From the NCBI RefSeq assembly GCF_000187745.1, contig NZ_GL732487.1, forward strand, positions 211,285 through 275,284: DNA of 64,000 nt. Direction: 5' to 3'. Below the pieces are notes generated by a model. It was given only the letters and a program-made list of their open reading frames with translations, did not search any database and was not told the DNA's origin. Source of the DNA: Streptococcus sp. M334 (lineage in GTDB: Bacteria > Bacillota > Bacilli > Lactobacillales > Streptococcaceae). Positions within the stretch are counted from its first letter, which is position 1. Each line of letters begins with the position of its first letter. The translations under genes were made by a program, and so were the position numbers. This document shows, in pieces, positions 17,840-25,665 of the stretch.

Positions 17840-17846
17840 GTTGCAA

Positions 17847-18473
17847 TCACGCGCTTCTTTGGCGTGTATTTTTATTTCTGAATGCCATAGCCTTGATTTC
17901 TTGGTAACTCATATTCAAGCCAATCATGGCTATTACCATATCTTCAAATGCCTGGTATTGCTCCAGCTCGTCACTGGTCAAGCTATCAATGCCATTGTAG
18001 CCTCCACGCTCTTCCCTTAACTGCTTAGCGTTCCTGTCAGTTACTGCCTTCAGTAGCAGGTTGTTCATGGTGCTATGCGCGCGCTTGGGTGCATTAGTCC
18101 ATGTTTCTATACTGTCATGCAGTGTTTTTCTTTTTGGCTTTTCTAGCGCCCTCTGCATACGAAACTTAGAAAGTTCCTCACGCATTTCAAAGAAGGCTTT
18201 GACTAGGTTGGTTTTGAAGTTGGCCACTGGCTCGGTATTCTTTAAGAATGTAACTAACAAGGTCGCTTGTTGCTCATTCAAAATATAGTCCTTAGTATTC
18301 TGGCCACTTTCCATAGCTTGGATTTTAAATCCAACCTTTCCGAACTGTTCAAACCTTGCTTGATGTTTGCGAATTGTCTTGGTTATAGTGTGATGTTGCA
18401 ATCCTGTACACTCTGCCACAATACTGCTCAGTGTATACGGCTCTTTCTTACCGTCCATGTAGACTAGTTCCAT
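17847..18473 (-). CDS. Rha family phage regulatory protein
   Basis: 208 aa. The N-terminal Rha-type domain (LSSIVAECTGLQHHTITKTIRKHQARFEQFG ... YILNEQQATLLVTFLKNTE) is followed by a helical C-terminus. Rha proteins interfere with or regulate phage lysogeny. ATG 18473 overlaps the antirepressor stop by 10 nt. A Chi heptamer lies across the stop codon. Confidence 0.75.
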   Translation of the reverse strand: MELVYMDGKKEPYTLSSIVAECTGLQHHTITKTIRKHQARFEQFGKVGFKIQAMESGQNTKDYILNEQQATLLVTFLKNTEPVANFKTNLVKAFFEMREELSKFRMQRALEKPKRKTLHDSIETWTNAPKRAHSTMNNLLLKAVTDRNAKQLREERGGYNGIDSLTSDELEQYQAFEDMVIAMIGLNMSYQEIKAMAFRNKNTRQRSA

Positions 18474-19240
18474 TGTGGTTCTACCTCCTGCATGAATCGG
18501 GTTAGCTTGCTTGTCAGACGGCTCTTCTCGTCCATATTTTTAGCCTCTGCAATGGCTTTGGCTAGTGTATCGATATAATACCGCTCTGCCTCTGCCAACG
18601 TGTCAGGGGCTTTTATAGTGGTCTGTGGTTCTTCCACCAGTTCCCCATCCATGTAGTAGCCATTTAGTCGGATTTCTTTCAGAATGTGCTTGATTACTTT
18701 TTTAAACTCTTTAGCTTTTGGTTTGGTTGACCTCATAAGCACCTCATAGAGTCCATGCTCAGTTAAAAACCAGACTTGTTGACCACTACGAAAAGTTTTC
18801 GTAGTACCGTCTAAAGGCGTCCCTTTTACCTTTTCATCTTCATCAACTTTTCTTAACATTGCTTGTACATCATAATAGCCTTGTGATGTCTTAGTATAAT
18901 CAATCATCTCAGCAATCGCCCTAGCTAAAAATAGCGGTTCTTGTTCACTGCCGTAGATGTCCAATGGTTGACCGTGAATAATAGTAGTAGTGACAACCTG
19001 CAATAGTTGCCCTTGGTCTGTTGTTTCTTCAAAAATACTTACTTGTGTTGTCATGTCTTGCTTAACCTCTCTGTATAATTTGTTTAGTCTTTTTCTGCTT
19101 TCCTTGTTGGGCTTATGCTTGCCCTGTGCCCACTTGCCAACTGTTCGGGGATCTATGCCTATTCGTTGGCCAATAGCTACCAAGTTCAGCCCGTGAGTGG
19201 TTCGCATTTCATCGATGACCCTTGTATAGTTCCTCTTCAT
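18464..19240 (-). CDS. BRO-type antirepressor with N-terminal HTH
   Basis: 258 aa. An N-terminal helix-turn-helix (LVAIGQRIGIDPRTVGKWAQGK, about residues 20-41) is joined to a Bro-N domain (about 85-185) as in phage antirepressors. The leader just before ATG 19240 reads AGAAAGGCAGGCAAGCA, the complement of the recurring GCTTGCCTGC motif. It lies in the early operon behind cro. Confidence 0.75.
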   Translation of the reverse strand: MKRNYTRVIDEMRTTHGLNLVAIGQRIGIDPRTVGKWAQGKHKPNKESRKRLNKLYREVKQDMTTQVSIFEETTDQGQLLQVVTTTIIHGQPLDIYGSEQEPLFLARAIAEMIDYTKTSQGYYDVQAMLRKVDEDEKVKGTPLDGTTKTFRSGQQVWFLTEHGLYEVLMRSTKPKAKEFKKVIKHILKEIRLNGYYMDGELVEEPQTTIKAPDTLAEAERYYIDTLAKAIAEAKNMDEKSRLTSKLTRFMQEVEPQWN

Positions 19241-19259
19241 TGCTTGCCTGCCTTTCTAT

Positions 19260-19454
19260 TTATCCAACCTTTAACAAGTCATCAATCGTAACTTCTAAAA
19301 AGTCAGCTACTTTCTGCAATGTCTCAAAAGTCGGATTTTTTGAACGCTCATAATACAATGCCGTCAAAGTGCTTTTTGATAGCCCTGTTTCTCTTGCAAC
19401 ATCCGCCACCTTCAAGCGCTTCTTTGCTAAAATAACACGCATATTATTTTTCAA
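19260..19454 (-). CDS. Cro-like HTH protein with TTG start
   Basis: 64 aa XRE/Cro HTH (VADVARETGLSKSTLTALYYE). The frame starts at TTG 19454 with AGAGGT 7 nt upstream. The internal ATG (codon 5) is too far from that SD, so TTG is preferred. First gene of the rightward-repressed early operon, under a perfect consensus promoter. Confidence 0.8.
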   Translation of the reverse strand: MKNNMRVILAKKRLKVADVARETGLSKSTLTALYYERSKNPTFETLQKVADFLEVTIDDLLKVG

Positions 19455-19532
19455 ATGTCTTACCTCTTTCTATTATTTTTAAAATCAACCTCCAGCAGAA
19501 TAGATTGAAAAGTGTTGTGCCGGAGGCTCTAT

Positions 19533-19648
19533 TCAGACACTTTTTGTCTGATTGATTTTTATTATACAGACACTTTTTGTCTTTGTCAAGGATATTTTTT
19601 ATTTTATTGGACTTTTTTTGTCTGGTTCGATAAAAAGAATGATATAAT
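19533..19648. promoter_or_regulatory. Divergent lysogeny switch: three operators and two promoters
   Basis: Operators AGACActtttTGTCT lie at 19535-19549 (inside a 19-bp perfect palindrome 19533-19551) and 19568-19582, with a half-degenerate third at 19609-19623. The minus promoter is TTGACA (19584-19589), 17 nt, TATAAT (19561-19566); the second operator fills its spacer. The plus promoter -10 TATAAT is 19643-19648 and the third operator covers its -35. Confidence 0.85.
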
Positions 19649-19671
19649 ACATTTGAAAGGTGTTGATATAA

Positions 19672-20256
19672 ATGAATAGATTAAAAGAGTTACGTAAAGA
19701 AAAAAAGCTATCTCAAAAGGAAATAGCAAAAGAAATGAGCATATCAGAAAAGACTCTATCACGCTGGGAAAACGGAGAAAGCCAAATTAAACCAGAAAAA
19801 GCTCAAATGTTAGCTGACTTTTTCGGTGTACATATTGGTTATTTACTCGGTTATAGTCTAAGTCGTGACAATATGCTAGTAGCATTAGCACCATATACAA
19901 TTGAGGAAGATAGTGATGACAAATTTGAATATGATACTTATACAGCTCTTTCTGAGGTTCTAGGTACTGATAAACTTGAAAAGATTAAAAATACTATATC
20001 TGTTGAGTTAAAAAACAGTTTTGGTCATTATTTTGAAGAATCCGAACCTTGGAAAATCGGTATTACTGACCAGCAACTTAGTGATATGTGGGAACTGCAT
20101 ACAAAGAAATTTATTGAATTTATTTATGGTGGGGATACACCAGACGTTTTTAAAAAGCTCATTTTTTCCTTTTCTTTACTCCCCAAAAAAGAAAGGGAAA
20201 GCATAATAAATATTTTAGAGGGACTATCGGACATAGATTTAGATTTTCCGCGTTAA
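19672..20256 (+). CDS. CI-like XRE family repressor
   Basis: 194 aa. The HTH is LSQKEIAKEMSISEKTLSRWENGESQ (residues about 13-38); the C-terminal 110 residues are unrecognised and lack a LexA-type Ser-Lys protease signature I can see. Therefore induction is more likely by an antirepressor or helper protein than by RecA-driven self-cleavage. Operator 3 suggests autoregulation. Confidence 0.8.
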   Translation: MNRLKELRKEKKLSQKEIAKEMSISEKTLSRWENGESQIKPEKAQMLADFFGVHIGYLLGYSLSRDNMLVALAPYTIEEDSDDKFEYDTYTALSEVLGTDKLEKIKNTISVELKNSFGHYFEESEPWKIGITDQQLSDMWELHTKKFIEFIYGGDTPDVFKKLIFSFSLLPKKERESIINILEGLSDIDLDFPR

Positions 20257-20296
20257 CACACGCGCCACAATGTCCAACAATCCTGAAGCGCGTGTG
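20257..20296. repeat. Inverted repeat after the repressor gene
   Basis: Perfect 9-bp arms CACACGCGC / GCGCGTGTG around a 22-nt loop. Each arm carries a Chi heptamer. No T-run, so not a clear terminator. Confidence 0.5.
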
Positions 20297-20323
20297 CGAA
20301 TGCGTGTGCGAGTGCTTCAACCA

Positions 20324-20340
20324 AATATTAGCCCCATATC
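20324..20340 (+). repeat. 17-bp direct repeat, left of dinD
   Basis: AATATTAGCCCCATATC, identical to 21265-21281 on the other side of dinD. Confidence 0.75.
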
Positions 20341-20347
20341 TACTAAT

Positions 20348-20365
20348 TTTGTTGATGTCAACAAA
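20348..20365. promoter_or_regulatory. Palindrome upstream of dinD
   Basis: TTTGTTGA-TG-TCAACAAA, a perfect 18-bp dyad about 40 nt before the ATG. A near-identical 20-bp dyad lies inside dinD at 20593-20612. Confidence 0.6.
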
Positions 20366-20404
20366 TGTCAACCACTTTCAATATTTTAGAAAGGATACTT
20401 TATT

Positions 20405-21256
20405 ATGGAACTCCAACAGTACGATGAATTAACTTTTGAAAATATCAAACACATAGACGAAAATGGAGTAGAATTTTGGTACGCCAGAGAACTACAAACC
20501 ATTCTAGAATATATGGAGTGGCGTAACTTTAACCAAGTTATAGACAAAGCAAAAATAGCCTGTGAAAACTCCGGAAAGCGCGTGGTTGCCAATTTTGTTG
20601 ACGTCAACAAAACTGTACAACTTAACTTTGGAACCCGAGAAATTGCAGATATTAAACTCTCTCGCTATGCCTGCTATTTGATTGTCCAAAATGGCGACCC
20701 TAGAAAAGAGGTCATTGCACTAGGGCAATCATATTTTGCTATTAAAACCCGTCAGCAAGAACTACACGATGATTTTAATCAACTTACTGAAGATCAGAAA
20801 CGCATTGCTATCCGTGATGAAATAAAACATCACAATAAATCATTATCTGAATCTGCTGGCAATGCTGGCGTTAAGAACTTTGGCCGATTTCACAACTCAG
20901 GATACAAGGGGTTATATGGTGGGCTAACTATGCAGGATATTCATAACCTCAAAGAACTAAACGAAGGGGAGCATATTCTGGATTTTATGGGGAGTGCTGA
21001 ATTAGCTGCTAATTTATTCCGTGCCACTCAGACCGACGAAGTTCTACGACGTAGAAACATAAAAGGCGAAGATCTCGCAAATGATACCCATTTCAACGTA
21101 GGGCGAACCATTAGAAATACCATGAAAGAACTTGGAACAACCATGCCGGAGAATCTCCCTACTCCTCGTGAAAGTATACAAGAGTTAAAAAATAAACAGA
21201 AAGAACTTGAAAAACAAGCCGATAATAACCAACTTTCGCTCTTTGATGATATGTAA
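20405..21256 (+). CDS. dinD: DinD-like DNA-damage-inducible protein
   Basis: 283 aa, full length. Bro-N-like N-terminus (FWYARELQTILEYMEWRNF, about residues 23-45), conserved GNAGVKNFGRFHNSGYKGLYGG near 155-176, and C-terminal QADNNQLSLFDDM. In E. coli, DinD is LexA-controlled and modulates RecA filaments. SD AGAAAGGAT. Flanked by 17-bp repeats, so it may be a mobile cassette inside the satellite. Confidence 0.8.
   Translation: MELQQYDELTFENIKHIDENGVEFWYARELQTILEYMEWRNFNQVIDKAKIACENSGKRVVANFVDVNKTVQLNFGTREIADIKLSRYACYLIVQNGDPRKEVIALGQSYFAIKTRQQELHDDFNQLTEDQKRIAIRDEIKHHNKSLSESAGNAGVKNFGRFHNSGYKGLYGGLTMQDIHNLKELNEGEHILDFMGSAELAANLFRATQTDEVLRRRNIKGEDLANDTHFNVGRTIRNTMKELGTTMPENLPTPRESIQELKNKQKELEKQADNNQLSLFDDM
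20593..20612. promoter_or_regulatory. 20-bp palindrome inside dinD
   Basis: TTTTGTTGACGTCAACAAAA is a perfect dyad about 245 bp from the upstream copy. Possible second operator. Confidence 0.5.
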
Positions 21257-21264
21257 TAGTGGGC

Positions 21265-21281
21265 AATATTAGCCCCATATC
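21265..21281 (+). repeat. 17-bp direct repeat, right of dinD
   Basis: Identical to 20324-20340. Confidence 0.75.
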
Positions 21282-21367
21282 CGCCTTGTTTTTTATTCTG
21301 GTATTTATTTACCGTCTGACTCTTTAAAATCGAATACGGGGCAAACTATGAAGCCCCTAGCATGATA

Positions 21368-21397
21368 TAAAACCTTTTTGATAATGGCTTGCCTGCT
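21368..21397 (+). repeat. Second copy of a 30-nt leader motif, before int
   Basis: 28 of 30 bases match 17743-17772, including GATAAT and GCTTGCCTGCT. It lies in the int leader. Confidence 0.6.
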
Positions 21398-21423
21398 GAT
21401 GTATTTTAGAAAGGTTTATCATC

Positions 21424-22590
21424 ATGAAAATAACTGAAGTTATAAAAAAAGACGGTAGTAAAGTCTATCGTGCTAATGTATATCTAGGAGTTGACCAGGT
21501 AACAGGAAAGAAAGTTAAAACCAAAGTAACAGGTCGGACACAAAAGGAAGTAAAACAGAAAGCCAATCAAGAAAAAATAGCTTTTCAAAAAGCAGGATCC
21601 ACTAGACAAAAGGCTAGCACCATAAAAAACTATCAAGAATTAGCCAATCTCTGGTTAGAAAGTTATAAGAATACGGTTAAGCCAAACACTCAAGGCAATG
21701 TTAGAAAGTTAATTGATAATCATATATTGCCCATTTTCGGGGCTTACAAGCTCGATAAGCTCACTACTCCACTTATCCAGTCTATTATCAACAAACTTGC
21801 TGACAAGACTAATAGAGAGGAAAAAGGGGCTTTTCTACATTATGACAAGATACACGCTTTAAACAAACGTATCTTACAGTATGGCGTAACCATGCAAGCT
21901 ATACCGTCCAATCCTGCGCGTGATGTTGTTTTACCTCGTAACACTCAGAAAGCAAAGCGCCAAAAGGTAAAACACTTTGAAAATCAAGAACTAAAAAAGT
22001 TTCTTGGTTATCTCGATAATTTAGATAGCGATAGATATCGTTACTACTATGAGACGACGCTCTATAAGTTCCTACTGGCTACTGGTTGCCGTATCAATGA
22101 GGCTCTAGCGCTTAGCTGGTCTGACATTGACTTAGACGGTGCCATTGTACACATCACCAAAACACTAAATCGGTATTTAGAAATTAACAGCCCAAAGTCA
22201 AAGTCTAGTTATCGGGATATAGATATAGATCAAGAGACTGTTAGCATGCTAAAGCAGTACAAACTACGCCAATCTAAAGAGGCCTGGAAGATAGGGCAAC
22301 GTGAAAGCGTGGTATTTTCTGATTTCATTCATGAGTATCCTAGCAGTTCAAGACTTAAAAGAAGATTGCAAACACATTTTAAGCGTGCTGACGTTCCTAA
22401 CATTGGCTTTCACGGATTCCGTCACACTCACGCTAGTCTCTTGCTTAACTCTGGAATACCATACAAGGAACTCCAGTACCGCCTAGGTCATTCCACTTTA
22501 TCAATGACCATGGATATATATAGCCACCTCTCAAAAGAGAACGCAAAAAAAGCAGTCACATTCTACGAAACTGCACTAAAAGCACTATAA
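21424..22590 (+). CDS. int: Tyrosine integrase
   Basis: 388 aa. AP2-like arm-binding N-terminus (about residues 1-55), SAM-like core-binding domain (about 65-165) and a catalytic domain with R223, H330-x-x-R333, H356 and Y366. SD AGAAAGG. It catalyses integration and excision at the 24-bp repeats, and its stop is 92 nt from attR. Confidence 0.95.
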   Translation: MKITEVIKKDGSKVYRANVYLGVDQVTGKKVKTKVTGRTQKEVKQKANQEKIAFQKAGSTRQKASTIKNYQELANLWLESYKNTVKPNTQGNVRKLIDNHILPIFGAYKLDKLTTPLIQSIINKLADKTNREEKGAFLHYDKIHALNKRILQYGVTMQAIPSNPARDVVLPRNTQKAKRQKVKHFENQELKKFLGYLDNLDSDRYRYYYETTLYKFLLATGCRINEALALSWSDIDLDGAIVHITKTLNRYLEINSPKSKSSYRDIDIDQETVSMLKQYKLRQSKEAWKIGQRESVVFSDFIHEYPSSSRLKRRLQTHFKRADVPNIGFHGFRHTHASLLLNSGIPYKELQYRLGHSTLSMTMDIYSHLSKENAKKAVTFYETALKAL

Positions 22591-22612
22591 GGGGAGCAAA
22601 AAGGGGAGCAAA
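22591..22612 (+). repeat. Integrase arm-type sites near attR
   Basis: GGGGAGCAAA at 22591-22600 and 22603-22612, directly after the int stop; related to the inverted pair near attL. Confidence 0.6.
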
Positions 22613-22678
22613 TTTAAAAATCAACATTTCAAGACAAAGTAAAAATCCAATAGCAACAGGTTTTTTGTTAGATTTATT

Positions 22679-22706
22679 TTGAAAAAGGCCGATTTTGTAG
22701 TATAAT
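22679..22706 (+). promoter_or_regulatory. Hybrid corA promoter at attR
   Basis: TTGAAA (satellite-derived), 16-nt spacer, TATAAT at 22701-22706 (att core). Confidence 0.65.
22683..22706 (+). repeat. attR
   Basis: Right copy of the 24-bp repeat; see attL. Confidence 0.85.
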
Positions 22707-22750
22707 AGTACGGTGTGAAAAAATCTGAAAAATGAGAAAGGATAAGGGAT

Positions 22751-23695
22751 ATGAAACAAGTTTTTCTCTCTACAACAACTGAATTTAAAGAGATCGATAC
22801 GCTTGAACCGGGTACTTGGATCAATCTCGTCAATCCGACTCAAAATGAATCACTCGAAATCGCCAACGCCTTCGATATCGATATTGCCGACCTCCGAGCA
22901 CCGCTCGATGCGGAAGAAATGTCCCGTATTACCATTGAAGATGAGTACACCCTGATCATCGTAGACGTGCCGGTCACAGAAGAAAGAAATAACCGCACCT
23001 ACTACGTAACCATCCCGCTTGGTATTATCATCACCGAGGAAACCATTATCACTACGTGTTTGGAACCACTACCTGTCCTTGATGTCTTTATCAACCGTCG
23101 TTTGCGTAATTTCTATACCTTCATGCGTTCGCGTTTTATCTTCCAGATTCTTTATCGCAATGCAGAGCTTTACCTAACAGCCCTTCGTTCGATTGACCGC
23201 AAGAGTGAGCAAATCGAAAGTCAACTGCATCAATCAACTCGTAATGAAGAATTGATCGAGCTCATGGAATTGGAAAAAACCATCGTCTATTTCAAGGCCT
23301 CCCTCAAAACAAATGAGCGCGTGATTAAGAAATTGACCAGCTCAACCAGCAATATCAAGAAATACCTTGAGGACGAAGACCTGCTTGAAGATACCCTGAT
23401 TGAAACCCAACAGGCCATCGAGATGGCAGACATTTATGGAAATGTCTTGCATTCTATGACAGAGACCTTTGCCTCTATCATTTCCAACAATCAGAACAAC
23501 ATCATGAAAACCTTGGCCCTTGTGACCATCGTCATGTCCATCCCAACCATGGTCTTTTCTGCCTACGGGATGAACTTTAAGGATAATGAAATCCCCCTAA
23601 ACGGCGAGCCAAATGCCTTCTGGTTAATCGTCTTTATCGCCTTTGCTATGAGTGTCTCGCTCACTCTCTATCTCATCCATAAAAAATGGTTCTAA
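22751..23695 (+). CDS. corA: CorA family divalent cation transporter
   Basis: 314 aa. A long cytoplasmic, coiled-coil-rich N-terminal domain is followed by two C-terminal membrane helices. The first ends in YGMNF (the CorA GMN selectivity motif, about residue 277). It imports Mg2+ or related ions. It lies directly behind the satellite attR, whose core supplies its -10 box. Confidence 0.93.
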   Translation: MKQVFLSTTTEFKEIDTLEPGTWINLVNPTQNESLEIANAFDIDIADLRAPLDAEEMSRITIEDEYTLIIVDVPVTEERNNRTYYVTIPLGIIITEETIITTCLEPLPVLDVFINRRLRNFYTFMRSRFIFQILYRNAELYLTALRSIDRKSEQIESQLHQSTRNEELIELMELEKTIVYFKASLKTNERVIKKLTSSTSNIKKYLEDEDLLEDTLIETQQAIEMADIYGNVLHSMTETFASIISNNQNNIMKTLALVTIVMSIPTMVFSAYGMNFKDNEIPLNGEPNAFWLIVFIAFAMSVSLTLYLIHKKWF

Positions 23696-23706
23696 GAGGA
23701 GTTCCT

Positions 23707-24384
23707 ATGTCTCAGATTGATCTACAAAAATTAACTAAGAAAAACCAAGAGTTTATCCACATCGCTACCCAACAATTCATCAAAGATGGAAAAACAGACG
23801 CTGAAATCAAGGCTATTTTTGAGGAAATTATTCCCCAAATCCTTGAAGAGCAAGCCAAGGGTACGACTGCTCGTTCCCTCTACGGCGCACCAACTCATTG
23901 GGCTCACAGCTTCACTGTCAAGGAACAATACGAAAAAGAGCATCCAAAAGAAAATGATGATCCAAAACTCATGATTATGGACTCAGCTCTTTTCATCACT
24001 AGCCTCTTTGCCCTTGTCAGCGCCCTAACAACCTTCTTTGCGGCAGATCAAGCCTTTGGCTATGGATTTGTCACTCTCCTATTAGTTGGACTGGTTGGTG
24101 GATTTGCCTTCTACTTGATGTACTACTTTGTTTACCAATATTATGGACCAGATATGGACCGCAGTCAACGTCCACCTTTCTGGAAATCTGTACTGGTTAT
24201 CCTAGCATCTATGTTCCTTTGGTTGCTTGTCTTCTTTGCAACAAGCTTCCTACCAGCTAGCCTTAACCCAGTACTTGCTCCATTGCCGCTGGCTATTATC
24301 GGAGCAATCCTCCTAGCCCTTCGCTTCTATCTCAAGAAACGCTTGAACATCCGAAGCGCAAGTGCAGGACCAACACGTTATTAA
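23707..24384 (+). CDS. DUF1129 family membrane protein
   Basis: 225 aa from ATG 23707 (MSQIDLQKLTKKNQEF) with SD AGAGGAG; the frame opens earlier at 23686. A helical soluble N-terminus of about 85 residues is followed by four to five membrane segments. 11 nt behind corA, so co-transcribed. Function unknown. Confidence 0.82.
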   Translation: MSQIDLQKLTKKNQEFIHIATQQFIKDGKTDAEIKAIFEEIIPQILEEQAKGTTARSLYGAPTHWAHSFTVKEQYEKEHPKENDDPKLMIMDSALFITSLFALVSALTTFFAADQAFGYGFVTLLLVGLVGGFAFYLMYYFVYQYYGPDMDRSQRPPFWKSVLVILASMFLWLLVFFATSFLPASLNPVLAPLPLAIIGAILLALRFYLKKRLNIRSASAGPTRY

Positions 24385-24397
24385 GAAGAATGATAAA

Positions 24398-24423
24398 AGC
24401 AACTGCAGGTGCGGTTGCTTTTT
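24398..24423 (+). terminator. Terminator of corA operon
   Basis: AGCAAC / GTTGCT stem followed by T5. Confidence 0.8.
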
Positions 24424-24525
24424 CACTTACTTTTTTGATTTTAAAGAATTCTTCTGACATTCCACATAGCTCTATCTAATCTTTTGTGATAAAATAGGCT
24501 CAATCTATTTCTAGGAGGATAAAAT

Positions 24526-25560
24526 ATGATTTCTACTATTGGTATTGTTAGTTTATCTAGTGGCATTATCGGAGAGGACTTTGTCAAACACGAAGTGGAC
24601 TTGGGTGTCCAACGTCTCAAGGACTTAGGACTCAATCCTATCTTTTTGCCCCATTCGCAAAAAGGATTAGACTTTATCAAGGATCATCCTGAAGCTCGTG
24701 CAGAGGATTTGATTCATGCCTTTTCTGATGATAGCATCGACATAATCCTATGCGCCATTGGTGGAGACGATACCTATCGCTTGCTACCTTATCTTTTTGA
24801 AAATGACCAACTCCAAAAGGTTATCAAACAAAAAATTTTTCTTGGCTTCTCGGATACAACCATGAACCATCTCATGTTGCATAAATTAGGAATCAAGACT
24901 TTTTATGGTCAATCCTTCTTAGCAGACATTTGTGAATTGGACAAAGAAATGCTAGCCTATAGCCTTCACTACTTTAAAGAATTGATTGAGACCGTTAGAA
25001 TCTCAGAAATCCGCCCTAGCGACGTTTGGTATGATGAACGAACTGATTTTAGTCCCAAAGCTCTGGGGACACCTCGTGTCAGTCATGCAAATACCGGTTT
25101 TGAGTTGTTGCAAGGAAATACACAGTTTGAGGGAAAAATCCTCGGTGGTTGCCTCGAATCCCTCTACGATATCTTTGACAACTCTCGATACGCAGATAGC
25201 ACGGAGCTCTGCCAAAAGTACAAACTTTTCCCTGACTTATCAGACTGGGAAGGAAAGATCCTCTTGCTAGAAACAAGCGAAGAAAAGCCTGAGCCGAAAT
25301 ACTTCAAAAAGATGTTGCGGACTTTAAAGAACACTGGCATATTCGAGGTCATCAGCGGACTCTTGGTCGGGAAACCTATGGATGAAACTTTCTATGACGA
25401 CTATAAAGAGGCACTATTGGATATCATTGATAGCAATATCCCGATTGTCTATAATTTGAATGTCGGCCACGCAACTCCAAGAGCAATTGTCCCCTTCGGA
25501 GTCCACGCCTATGTAGATGCAAAGGAGCAAATCATTCGCTTTGACTATAACAAAAAATAA
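24526..25560 (+). CDS. S66 peptidase, LD-carboxypeptidase / MccF-like
   Basis: 344 aa. S66 layout: CAIGGDDTYRLLP, nucleophile Ser in LGFSDTTMNHLM (about residue 113), Glu in GGCLESLYD and His in NVGHATPRAIVPFG. The family cleaves murein LD-peptide bonds or inactivates microcin C-like compounds; the MccF branch is my first choice for this shape. SD AGGAGG. Confidence 0.85.
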   Translation: MISTIGIVSLSSGIIGEDFVKHEVDLGVQRLKDLGLNPIFLPHSQKGLDFIKDHPEARAEDLIHAFSDDSIDIILCAIGGDDTYRLLPYLFENDQLQKVIKQKIFLGFSDTTMNHLMLHKLGIKTFYGQSFLADICELDKEMLAYSLHYFKELIETVRISEIRPSDVWYDERTDFSPKALGTPRVSHANTGFELLQGNTQFEGKILGGCLESLYDIFDNSRYADSTELCQKYKLFPDLSDWEGKILLLETSEEKPEPKYFKKMLRTLKNTGIFEVISGLLVGKPMDETFYDDYKEALLDIIDSNIPIVYNLNVGHATPRAIVPFGVHAYVDAKEQIIRFDYNKK

Positions 25561-25665
25561 ATAGTTTCTCTATTTTTGTGCTTTTGTATTGGTTTTCGTT
25601 ACAATTTGTATCTGAATTTATTGCATTTCGCTAATTTCTATGTTATCCTTTTGAAGGAGGTGTAT

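Larger units (their letters stand above)
11415..22706. mobile_element. Phage-inducible chromosomal island-like satellite at uvrA
   Basis: 11.3 kb bounded by a 24-bp repeat with one mismatch. It contains an integrase, divergent repressor/Cro switch, antirepressors, replication genes and an origin-like array, with late-type regulators at the far end. No capsid, portal, tail or lysis genes are present. That gene set and size fit the satellite family (PICI / phage-related chromosomal island). Islands at uvrA in pneumococcus have, to my memory, been reported. Confidence 0.85.

Noticed and set aside
11415..22706. Full prophage
   Set aside because: No packaging, capsid, tail or lysis genes and only 11.3 kb; a satellite fits better.
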